Source: Rheum nobile | Taxonomy: Eukaryota > Streptophyta > Magnoliopsida > Caryophyllales > Polygonaceae | NCBI GenBank assembly: GCA_027886185.1 | Contig: WOAB01000595.1 | Location: 248,001 to 312,000, forward strand | Length of the DNA stretch: 64,000 nt | Direction of reading: 5' to 3' | Shown: positions 23,379 to 32,466 of the stretch, in pieces | Layout: the number at the start of each line of letters is the position of its first letter | Numbering within the stretch: the first letter of the stretch is position 1 | The notes under the pieces: generated by a model | Database searches by the model: none | What the model was told of the DNA's origin: nothing | Seen by the model: only the letters and a program-made list of their open reading frames with translations | Program-made: the position numbers and the translations under genes

Positions 23379-25037
23379 ATGGCTGAAGTGTTCTTTGGTT
23401 CTTGGAATACTAGGGGAAGTTGCTCCCCCCCTAGAATAAAAATGATAAGAGAGCTTGTTAGGAAGAATAGGTTGTGTGTTATAGCTCTCCTGGAGACTAA
23501 GATTCCAAAGAATAAAGAACTGGATGTGGCTAGTAGAATGATGTTTAACTGGCCATTTTTTACTAATAGTTCTCCTACTGAGAGAGGAAGAATTTGGCTG
23601 ACCTAGGACACTGCTGTTGTACATGTAATTGTGCTCTACATTTCTAGGCAATTGATTCACTGCCTTGTGGTCAGTAAGGATGGACAGATTTCTTTCTCAG
23701 CTTCTTTTGTTTATGCTTCTAATGCTTTTGCTGGAAGAATGGAACTCTGGAAAGAATTGGAAAGCATTGCTTTGACTGTTACGGGGCCTTGGACAATTGT
23801 TGGTGATTTTAACTGCATACTTTGTCCTGCTGAGAAACTCTCCTATAGACATAGTGTGAGGGTTAGTAGTGAACTTGCTGAAGTACTGGAAAAGTTGGAG
23901 TTGTAGGATCATGTTTTCTCTGGTGCTAAATACACCTGGAGCAACCAACATGAGGGTGTTGACAGGGTTGTTTGCAAGCTTGATAGAATGCTTGTCAACA
24001 AGGATTGGGACAATTCCTTTCCTGCATCAAGTGTCTTCTTTTCTGATCCTAATATTTCTGACCATTCTCCTTGTTTGGTGCAACTGAATCCTACTCAAGG
24101 GATTAAGAGAATTCCCTTCAAATTTAGGAATTTTTGGACTGAAGAAGACGATTATGAGAAGCAGGTGAAGAGTGCTTGGCAAGGCACTTCTCAGGGTACA
24201 GCTCAGTTTGTGTTGGCAGAAAAACTAAAAAGAGTGAAGACTGCTTTGAAGAGCTGTCAGAAAGAAAGATTCAGAAAGTTGGAGGTCATGGTTGAGGAAT
24301 GTGTTGAGAAGCTGAAAGTTGCTCATGATTCTCTTCAAAATGATATGTCCTGCCTCATTAAACAACAAGTTGTTTCTAATGCTAAGTGTGAGATTAATCT
24401 TAGGCTGGAACAGTTGCAAAGTTACACTGTTCAGAGAGCAAAAAATGACTGGATTAAATTAGGTGAGGAAACCTCTCCCATGTTCTATAATGGTATAAAA
24501 TCCAGAAAAGCTAGATGTACTATTTTTACATTGAAAGATAGTACATGCAGGGTTCTTGAAAGGCAGGATGATGTTGAAAAGGAAATTCTGGATTTTTATA
24601 TAGGATTATTTGGTACTGCTGGTCCATCTATTGCTCTTTATTTTGACAGTTATGGGGGTGCCAAGATCAGAAATGAATGCCATGGTAGCTTGTGTGAACA
24701 ACCTAGTCAACAGAATGTCAGAGATGTTGTGTTTGGGTTAGGTAACCTTAAATCTCTAGGGCCAGACGAGTTTGAGGGTTGGTTCTATAAGAAGAGCTGG
24801 GAAGTCATTCATGAGGATGTTTTGGCAGCTATCTTTGAGTTCTTCAGGAGAGGTAGACTTTTAAGGCAAACAAATGCTACCTTTGTTTGCCTTATTCCTA
24901 AAGTTGATCAACCTTTTTCCATTAAAGAGTTTAGGCCCATCTCCTGCTGCAATACCATGCTGAAGATCATCTCTAAGGTTCTGGTGCAGAAAATTAGGCC
25001 TTTACTTGATGAGATTATCTCTATTAATCAGGGTGCC
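23379..25037 (+). pseudogene. LINE ORF2, endonuclease and N-terminal RT
   Basis: Start ATG 23379 (MAEVFFGSWNTRG). One reading frame for 553 codons with two amber stops, at about 23604 and 23904. The apurinic-type endonuclease is seen as SWNTRG, IALLETKI, IVGDFNCIL, WSNQHEGV, LDRMLVN and SDHSPCLV, i.e. the catalytic N, E, D/N and SDH elements are present. Then a long helical linker and the start of RT: LKSLGPDEFEGWFYKK and VCLIPKVDQPFSIKEFRPIS, with INQGA as the last residues before Athila-like C. Both ambers are explained by TGG-to-TAG or CAG-to-TAG. The first-strand nick and target-primed reverse transcription would be its roles. Confidence 0.85.
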
Positions 25038-26138
25038 TGACGTGGCCTAAGGTCGTTATGCCAAATCAAAGTAAACCTCAACTTTCAAACTAGTATAGTA
25101 AGCAAGCAAGGGTCGAAATCCCAAGAGAATCACAAGCGTCTATTTTCTTGTCACAAATCGAATACCAATCGAATAGCAGTAACAAGGGGGGTTTGTGAGG
25201 TTTAAATCAAGTAAGAAATAAAACACAATAAATAATATGCAATCAAATGTGAGAAAACACTTAGCCAGGCAATTTCCACTTAAGTTTTGGTTGGTTGATC
25301 CTAGATTACTTCCAATTCCTTCCTATGATTATTCCTGTCCCGATCTTGTGTAGATTCAGAGGGAAACCTTCCACAAAGAACCCTTACCAATGAATAACCC
25401 TAGTACCACTAAAGGTTCAACCCAAAGGCAGTAATACAAATAAGAATTAACCAGGATACACAGAACGCTCGCTCAGATGCATTTACCATATAATTATCTC
25501 TCCCTACAATAGAACAATTTCAACCAGAGCATGTAAATTGTAGTTGCTACAGCGGAATAGGACGTTAGCCCAACAGTTTCCTAATCCTAGCAATATGAAA
25601 ATCACCAACAACAACTAGTTGCGCGGGCTAGTGCAATCAATGAAATCCAATGGAATAAGCTTAGAAGAGATAATATAATCCAATAGGAATTAAGAAAGGG
25701 AACATAACCTCACAACCAATAATCAAAACTTAAGCTTCCATTGCCAGACTAAACCAAAGAGGCTTAGCTCCTCATAGTCATGGTGAAACTTCAAAGGAAA
25801 AGTAAACAACGATGAAAATTGCAACTAAAGTGGAATAAGAGTGTGGACTCTCTCCTTGGTTCTTCTTCGTCTCCTCAGTGGTCAACTTCTCTTCCTCTGG
25901 ATATCTTCAATTTGCTTCTCCAGACCACCAAATCCACACTTCTCCTCTCTAACTCCATACTCCTTGGTGGCTCCATATCCCGAATCTTCAAATGTACTCC
26001 AATAAGCTCAAAACACCACCAAAACACCAATCTTCGCCCCCAAACACCATGCACATGAATGTGTCTAAATCTACCCGAATGGCACCAATAAAACCCTCTA
26101 ATAACTCTTAGTTAAGCCCTACAAAGTAGTGCTTATCA
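25038..26138 (-). repeat. Athila-like C 3' LTR (1101 bp)
   Basis: Plus-strand ends TGACGTGGCC and GTGCTTATCA. Near-identical to 28873-29981 with a few substitutions and small indels around 25690-25830. Confidence 0.9.
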
Positions 26139-27659
26139 AACTCCCCCATGCTTAGACCTTTGCTCGTCCTCGAGTAAACTAAAAGAAAGTCTACTCCTCC
26201 AATGCAGCACCCAAGGTCTCAGGAAGCATATCCTCCAACTAAGAGTTACCTAACCCATGCCAAAGCTCTTGGCACCAATCTCATCTACAACACATCCACA
26301 ACTCAATAAACTTGAGGGCAAGCAGAGTACTTCCCCCAAGCTCAACCCGGACATCCAATAGTGTAAAGTGACCTCTAATCCTAGCCTCCATCTATGACTC
26401 CTTATGCCTCCCAGAGTGACCTACCCGACAATCCTTCTTTGACTCCTCTTCTTATGTCGCCCCTCCAGGTAAAATGAGATCCTAAAATCACTCCTCTTCT
26501 TTTCACTCATTTTGCCTAGGAGCCCTTTCGGGTTTTCATCCTAGCCACTCGTATTTTTTTTCATAGATGTGCTCACATAAGCTCACGTCACTCAGACACC
26601 TTTTTACCCCAGCCTAGCGCTGGTCCGGGCCACCTGCTTATTACCCAAGCCGCCCTTTCGGGTTTTCGACTTGTCCCATGATTTTCATGTATGTCTTTTT
26701 TTTTTTGCTTTTTGACTTTTTCTAATTTTTTTTTTTAAACGAAATGCTGAAATTCAAAGTGCAATGCTGGAAAAAGAATATGTACAAGATAGATAGTGAA
26801 TACTTCTACTCTCCCATGCTTAAATCATGCATTGTCCTCAATGTATGGAAGACAAAGAAAAAAGTAAGGGGAAGAAAGAAAGAACTCACTGAGCGTACGC
26901 CGGGGTGGTAGTCTTCGTCAATAACGCCAGGAAGGTACTCAGGGATGTAGGGATCCCCATAAACTTCATCACCACTTCAACAGTCGAACTTCCCAAGAGA
27001 TGGATCATGGAATGCTGGAACTCCGAACTCAGTATGCACTGGTGGTGACACACAGGTGAAGACGTACCGCAGGGAACAACAACAATGGATGGATCAAGGG
27101 TACACCGGTTGTTGCTCGCGAACATGATGAAGAAAGACCGCCTCAGAACCGCCATGAATGAACCGCCGTGGAAATTACCGCCATAAAGGAGGGAATCATC
27201 GTGGAAGAATCGCCATGGAAGGAACACCGTGGAGGAACCGCGATCGCGGTAGTGAAGGCCGTGATCGCGGGTAACGTACGACTTAATTTTATTTTTATTT
27301 TTTTTCAATTTTTTTTTCGTTGAACAGTAACCCAGCGATCGCGGGTACTATTCACCCGCGATCGCGTTTGTGTTTTTTTTTTTTTTTTTTTTCCGGACTA
27401 AACCCTAATTCGCGGCGCGCCATGGGCCCGCGATCGCGGGTTTTGTGCCGCGATCGCGGTGTTTGCTCGACTTTCTCCGGCCGCGATCGCGGGTGTTATG
27501 CCGCAGTCACGGTTTCTTCTCGGCTTTCCTGCGTGGTTTAGTCGAAAAAACAGAACAAAAACTTCAAAAACAAGGGAAGAAAAAAAACTAAGTCTTACCT
27601 CGGGTTGCCTCCCGAGCAGTTCCTTGGTTACTGTCGTGGCTCGACATGGTGCTCTCTAT
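26139..27659 (-). other. Athila-like C non-coding 3' module
   Basis: On the minus strand: palindrome pairs (27481-27512, 27428-27459, 27333-27367, 27238-27270), the first PPT-like module 26811-26839, hairpins CCC-GAAA-GGG at 26653-26662 and 26523-26532, and the true PPT module 26141-26171 beside the LTR. The block CTCGGGTTGCCTCCCGAG at about 27599 corresponds to the one in A and B. ORFs that read through the palindromes (27320-27541 plus, 26886-27308 minus) are not credible genes. Confidence 0.72.
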
Positions 27660-28712
27660 TCATCCAGGGTTGCTTACAACGACCACCCTTCTTGGTTCCA
27701 AATCTGGGGGGTGCCTCTTCAGGTACGACTGTACCCCCTTCCTTCTGCCTTTCATTGTGAGTGGATCACCCTTCGTATCCATGGCCGCAATTGTCATCTT
27801 TAAGAACTCTCTTCCAAGCATTGCAGAGGTTGTACGCCTATCTTGCCCCGTGTCTAGTATGAGGCAATCCGACATCTGGCCTGCAACCTCACTCTTATGC
27901 TTCACCTTCGGCTTCTTTCCTATCTTCCGCCTCGCCTTCACAGAATCTGCACAACGAGGGATGCTGATGGCCAGTGTGACCAAAGAAGCTTCTGGCTTGC
28001 TTCCATTGAGAGCCTCAGGGGGAGGTGCGATGGGAATCTGGGACTCCAGCAGGGGACATTCATGTTGAGTGTAGTTTTGAGGCTCATAGTCCCAGTCCTC
28101 GTCCATCTCTTCTTCAATTTCAGGCAAACGTACCGCGTCAGGTAGCATACTGTTCTTGAAGCTTTGGATTTCCTCTTCAAGGTCCTCCTCAACCTCATCA
28201 TCAAATTCAGCACAATGCCTTGTTTCGATCAGCATACCGGGGTTGCAGCACTCCTCCCGCGGTCGCGGGTTCTCTTTTGCGGGGAGCTCTCCAAATTCTG
28301 CCTTCTCCGTGAGATAACCGTGATCGCGGTTTTCGACCCGCGATCGTGATTCTTCACTGCGTTCTTCTCTTATCGGCGCTTCATTCATTTCCTCAGCATA
28401 TGGGTCATTCAGCCTTTCCCCACTTTGCAACTTGATTGCATTGGCCTCAAGCTGGCCTTCACAGTACTTGTTTGGGGACTCCGTTATTGCAGGTGTACTA
28501 GGCATCAGCTGTCCCAGTGATGCTGATGCACCCAATTGTAATATAGATTGCTGAGAGGCCTGGTGCAAAGTGTAATTTTGCTGGGTGAGCTGAGTGAGCT
28601 GAGAGAATCCCTCTTTCATTGCTAGTGCATTGTTTGCACCAGCTTGAATCACCGCTTGTGTTAACGCTTGCAGTGCCTGGGTGAGTGCCTGCAGCGTGCT
28701 CTCTTGCACCAT
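27660..28712 (-). CDS. Athila-like C chimeric ORF, 350 residues, uninterrupted
   Basis: An open frame starting at ATG 28712, about 140 bp after the PBS. It is the only long uninterrupted frame in the three Athila-like elements. The N-terminus (LQALTQALQALTQAVIQAG) is a Gln/Ala/Leu helical segment, likely coiled coil, followed by a Gln-rich stretch. The middle is strongly acidic (FDDEVEEDLEEEIQ, EEEMDEDWDYEP) and crosses palindrome pair 28318-28349. The C-terminus carries relics of the Athila linker (IPRCADSVKARRKIG) and the distal protease (LDTGQD, AMLGREFLKM, ending KRHPPDLEP), but the DLGAS catalytic segment has been deleted. It therefore looks like a shrunken gag-protease relic. Whether it is translated is unknown. 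Confidence 0.6.
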   Translation of the reverse strand: MVQESTLQALTQALQALTQAVIQAGANNALAMKEGFSQLTQLTQQNYTLHQASQQSILQLGASASLGQLMPSTPAITESPNKYCEGQLEANAIKLQSGERLNDPYAEEMNEAPIREERSEESRSRVENRDHGYLTEKAEFGELPAKENPRPREECCNPGMLIETRHCAEFDDEVEEDLEEEIQSFKNSMLPDAVRLPEIEEEMDEDWDYEPQNYTQHECPLLESQIPIAPPPEALNGSKPEASLVTLAISIPRCADSVKARRKIGKKPKVKHKSEVAGQMSDCLILDTGQDRRTTSAMLGREFLKMTIAAMDTKGDPLTMKGRRKGVQSYLKRHPPDLEPRRVVVVSNPG

Positions 28713-28853
28713 AGCTAGAGTTCTCCAACAGAATTATCTACTCTGAATCACACTTCGCCAATGAAAAGTTAGTAATGTTAGAGGGAACCGTAAGATAGGT
28801 TCCCTAGAAAGATCAATATTCGATTTATACACAAGAAAACAAACAATGATTCC

Positions 28854-28870
28854 CCGGCAACGGCGCCAAA
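28854..28870 (-). promoter_or_regulatory. PBS, tRNA-Asp type, Athila-like C
   Basis: Plus strand CCCCGGCAACGGCGCCA; on the minus strand TGGCGCCGTTGCCGGGG, the unmutated form, two bases inside the 5' LTR. Confidence 0.9.
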
Positions 28871-28872
28871 TT

Positions 28873-29981
28873 TGACGTGGCCTAAGGTCGTTATGCCAAA
28901 TCAAAGTAAACCTCAACTTTCAAACTAGTATAGTAAGCAAGCAAGGGTCGAAATCCCAAGAGAATCACAAGCGTCTATTTTCTTATCACAAATCGAATAC
29001 CAATCGAATAGCAGTAACAAGGGGGGTTTGTGAGGTTTAAATAAAGTAAGAAATAAAACAGAATAAATAATATGCAATCAAATGTGAGAAAACACTTAGC
29101 CAGGCAATTTCCACTTAAGTTTTGGTTGGTTGATCCTAGATTACTTCCAATTCCTTCCTATGATTATTCCTGTCCCGATTTTGTGTAGATTCAGAGGAAA
29201 ACCTTCCACAAAGAGCCCTTACCAATGAATAACCCTAGTACCACTAAAGGTTCAACCCAAAGGCAGCAATACAAATAAGAATTAACCAGGATACACAGAA
29301 CGCTCGCTCAGATGCATTTACCATGTAATTATCTCTCCCTACAATAGAACAATTTCAACCAGAGCATGTAAATTGTAGTTGCTACAGCGAAATAGGACGT
29401 TAGCCCAACAGTTTCCTAATCCTAGCAATATGAAAATCACCAACAACAACTAGTTGCGCGGGCTAGTACAATCAATGAAATCCAATGGAATAAGCTTAGA
29501 AGAGATAATATAACTCAATAGGAATAAATAGATAGGAACAAAACCTCACAACCAGATGAATAAACTCATGCTTCCATTACCGGACTAAGCCAAAGAGGCT
29601 TAGCTCCTCATAGACATGGTGAAAACTTCAAAGGAAAAGAAAACAACGATGAATGCAAATTGCAACTAAAGTGTGGAAGAAGAGTGTGGACTCTCTCCTT
29701 GGTTCTTCTTCGTCTCCTCAGTGGTCAACTTCTCTTCCTCTGGATATCTTCAATTTGCTTCTCCAGACCACCAAATCCACACTTCTCCTCTCTAACTCCA
29801 TACTCCTTGGTGGCTCCATATCCCGAATCTTCAAATATACTCCAATAAGCTCAAAACACCACCAAAACACCAATCTTCGCCCCCAAACACCATGCACATG
29901 AATGTGTCTAAATCTACCCGAATGGCACCAATAAAACCCTCTAATAACTCTTAGTTAAGCCCTACAAAGTAGTGCTTATCA
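28873..29981 (-). repeat. Athila-like C 5' LTR (1109 bp)
   Basis: Same ends as 25038-26138. The ORFs at 29653-29901 and 25819-26058 are the same LTR-internal frame in both copies and have no known domain. Confidence 0.9.
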
Positions 29982-29986
29982 GTGCC

Positions 29987-30408
29987 TTTGTTCTTGGGAG
30001 ATCAATTACTCACAATATGATGGTGGCTCAGGATCTGGTAAAGGGGTATGACAACACTAGGATTTCCCCTAGGTGCATGATCCATATCGATTTACAGAAA
30101 GCTTATGATTGTGTGTCATGGGATTACTTAGAGGAAAGCTTGGTTTTTCTCAATTTCCCTAGGCAGCTCATCATATGGATTATGGAGTGTGTTAGAACTC
30201 CTTGTTTTTCTGTGATCATTAATGGTGAATCAAGAGGTTTCTTCGAAGGGAAGAGAAGGATTAGGCAGGGAGATCCTCTTTCTCCTTTCCTCTTTGTCAT
30301 TGTTATGGAATTATTTGCTAGGAAGATGAAAAAGTTGAGTGTTGACAGGGATTTCAGATTCCATCCTAAGTGCAAGCAGCTGCAGTTGACTAATATTGCC
30401 TTTGTAGA
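29987..30408 (+). pseudogene. LINE ORF2, RT palm up to the truncation
   Basis: Resumes in phase after the TSD: FVLGRSITHNMM, then the RT A-motif region IHIDLQKAYDCVSW with the first catalytic Asp, IINGESRGFF and the B-motif RIRQGDPLSPFLF. It stops at LTNIAFVD, one residue short of the second catalytic Asp pair. The following bases do not encode LINE sequence but match 39611-39659. Confidence 0.85.
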
Positions 30409-30510
30409 TATATTATCATCTTATAGCAACAAAGCAACTCACAATATTGGCATATAAACAATGTTCTAAAAGTCGCTAGGCGGGAGCTGGGCGGTGAGGG
30501 GGGCCTAGCG
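30408..30510. other. 50-bp duplicated filler and left part of a CCTAGGCGG-rich repeat
   Basis: 30408-30457 is almost identical to 39611-39659 (TATTATCATCTTATAGCAAC ... ACTCACAATATTGGCATATA). 30458-30510 begins a repeat rich in CTAGGCGGG words that resumes at 38292 after the CRM-like insertion. It is a common style of plant dispersed repeat; I cannot place it in a family. Confidence 0.6.
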
Positions 30511-31526
30511 TGATGTGACTACATCGCATCATGAACAAGACTCAAGCCATTCAATCCATGAAGAGTCAAGCGCCGTCGCCGCCGCGCCTAGGGCATCCGA
30601 GCTAGGGCATGGAAGTTGGCCCGACGATTCTCACAACTCTTCGAGCCATATTTTGGGGGATGACTCCACTGGTCCTCTAGGAGATATTGAGCACAAGAAT
30701 GCCTATGAAACTGGCGTGGAAGCAAGGAAGTGCCGCACACCTATGGTAGGCACAAGGGAGGCCGGCGCTCGGGTCTTTCCGGGGCGAATCACTCGGGCTC
30801 GGGCTCGAGCATTGCAAGAGGGACTCCAGGCTGGCTTGATGACCATGGGAGCGCCGAGCCAAATGGAAGAGAAGGCCATGTGTGCCTTGGTGCAACAACC
30901 GGGCTAGGCGCAAGGTTTCCTTAAGCCATGTGGGGCTTGATTTGAAGAGGCATTTAATGCCGATTTTGTGTGGGTCTTCATGACATTTTCTAACTTAGTT
31001 ATTGGCTATGTGATGGCTAAATTTCAGCATTAAAAGTTGGGTATATAAGGGATAGCCGGCCCTTGTTTTCATTATGCAAAACTTGAACCTAAAACCTTGT
31101 TTTTCTCTCTCGTTTTTCAATGGAGTTTTCTGCAGAATTTTAGTGTTTCTTTTCATCTCTTAGATAGCTTCAAATCCAGGTTGTGAGTAATATCAACCCC
31201 CGTGCAAGGATCTCCTTTGGTGCGTCATATCCAAAGCAATTTCCTTCACTAGTTCTTACAAGGTGAGGTGCGTCATATCCAACCCTTGTGAGTCCACATC
31301 CCATTCGACTTTTCCCTATCTCTCCACCTCTCATCCTGCCCTCAATCCACTCTTGAATCACCCCAAGATCATCCAAAGAATCAGCCCAAGGCGCGCCCCA
31401 ATCTGCCCTCAAATCTCTCTCTCGCCGGCGCCAAGTTCCTTGCCGGTTGGTGTTGTTGTCTTGCCATTTCCGTGGCTCTTGTGGACTTCCTCGCACCGAA
31501 GGCTTCATCCCGATCTTCACGCATCA
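30511..31526 (+). repeat. CRM-like 5' LTR (1016 bp)
   Basis: TGATGTGACTACATCG...CACGCATCA. A TATA box TATATAAGG is at about 31042. The LTR carries an intact 130-residue frame (30515-30907), which is the polyprotein C-terminus as it would read in the 3' LTR. Confidence 0.92.
31042..31050 (+). promoter_or_regulatory. TATA box, CRM-like LTR
   Basis: TATATAAGG, repeated at 37807-37815 in the 3' LTR. Transcription would start shortly downstream. Confidence 0.7.
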
Positions 31527-31528
31527 TG

Positions 31529-31541
31529 TGGTATCAGAGCC
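31529..31541 (+). promoter_or_regulatory. PBS, tRNA-iMet type, CRM-like element
   Basis: TGGTATCAGAGCC, two bases after the 5' LTR. Confidence 0.93.
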
Positions 31542-32466
31542 ACGCGAGGTATGTCCTAAATTTGGCTTAGAATTTCAAGTTACAATAGTTGCAAGTGAAG
31601 TTCTAGCCATTTGTTGTTTGGCCTTGTTGTTCCATGCGAATTGTGTCTTGATCTTGGACATTTTTCTGCAATTTTCTGGGTTCATTTTCTGCATATTTCT
31701 GAGTGGAGATGAAGGTTGAATGCAGCCATAAAAGATTAGGAGTTGTGGTTTGATGAAAGGTCTTGTGCATTAAATTGTTTCGGTTCCTTTGTGCACTTTC
31801 ACTTGCCCGAATTTAGTATCATTTGTGACTGACTTTTGGCTGCCTTAAACACATTAAAACAGAACATTTTGAGTCAATAAACTAAGCCTTGTATCCTCTG
31901 GACCGCCCTTGCATTTTATGCAATCTTCACTAGCAATGCTTGCCTAGTCTTGTGTTTAGGATACGGGAACGGTTGCCTTGGTTGATTTGTTTTGTTTTGT
32001 TGCATGCTCATTGTGACTTGCCATTGCTTGTCTCGACTTGTTCAAAAAAAAAAGCTCAAGAAAAACCCGGTCTAAACAGGAGAGGCCATAGAAAAAAGTG
32101 AGCTCATTCGGCTTGTTGTTGCTCTTGAAAAAAAAAGGGTGCTCAAGAAAAACCCGGCCTAAATAGGAGAGGCCATAGAAAAAAGTGAGTCAACATAAGA
32201 GCCAATTCAGTTTTTAAGTGAAAAAAAAAAAGTTTTCCAAATCAAGTGCGTACTTAGTAGCTTCCTAGACATAGGTCCGGGGAAGCTAGCTAGTCTTTGA
32301 TCGCCTAGCCAAACCCTTTCCTAGCCGTGACCTACATTCACTTGCATCTTGTTGTGCTTTGAGTTCTAGGTCAGTTTTGGGACTATCTTTGTTTGGCTTA
32401 GCATACTACATCTTGTTTGGTTTTGTGTTGTTGCTTTGGTGTTTGGTTGTTTGCAATTGACTAGGG
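31542..32466 (+). other. CRM-like 5' untranslated leader
   Basis: About 0.9 kb without a credible ORF. It contains two near-copies of an AAAAACCCGG-rich block (about 32042-32105 and 32127-32190: 'GCTCAAGAAAAACCCGG' ... 'AGGAGAGGCCATAGAAAA'), a direct repeat of about 85 bp upstream of gag. Position and repetition would fit a packaging leader; that is inference. Confidence 0.6.

Larger units (their letters stand above)
25038..29981 (-). mobile_element. Athila-like C: non-autonomous Ty3/gypsy element, minus strand (4.94 kb)
   Basis: TSD GTGCC at 25033-25037 and 29982-29986 inside LINE ORF2. Minus-strand order: 5' LTR 28873-29981, intact PBS, one 350-codon ORF, a non-coding 3' module, PPT, 3' LTR 25038-26138. 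No gag core and no catalytic protease, RT or integrase. Six palindrome pairs lie between 27238 and 28349. Confidence 0.93.
17253..30408 (+). mobile_element. LINE (L1-type non-LTR retrotransposon), split by two LTR elements and 3' truncated
   Basis: The LINE pieces are 17253-17976, 23062-25037 and 29987-30408. Removing the two inserted elements and one copy of each TSD restores a continuous ORF1-ORF2 order. At the second site the codon phase is exactly preserved (INQGA before, FVLGRSI after). ORF2 has endonuclease and RT motifs. The element ends abruptly within RT at FVD, just where the catalytic F/YxDD is expected, so the rest of RT, RNase H, 3' UTR and poly-A are missing. No LINE TSD can be defined. 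Confidence 0.9.

Noticed and set aside
30408..30457. LINE target-site duplication
   Set aside because: It adjoins an internal truncation of RT with no poly-A tail. A TSD should flank the true 3' end.
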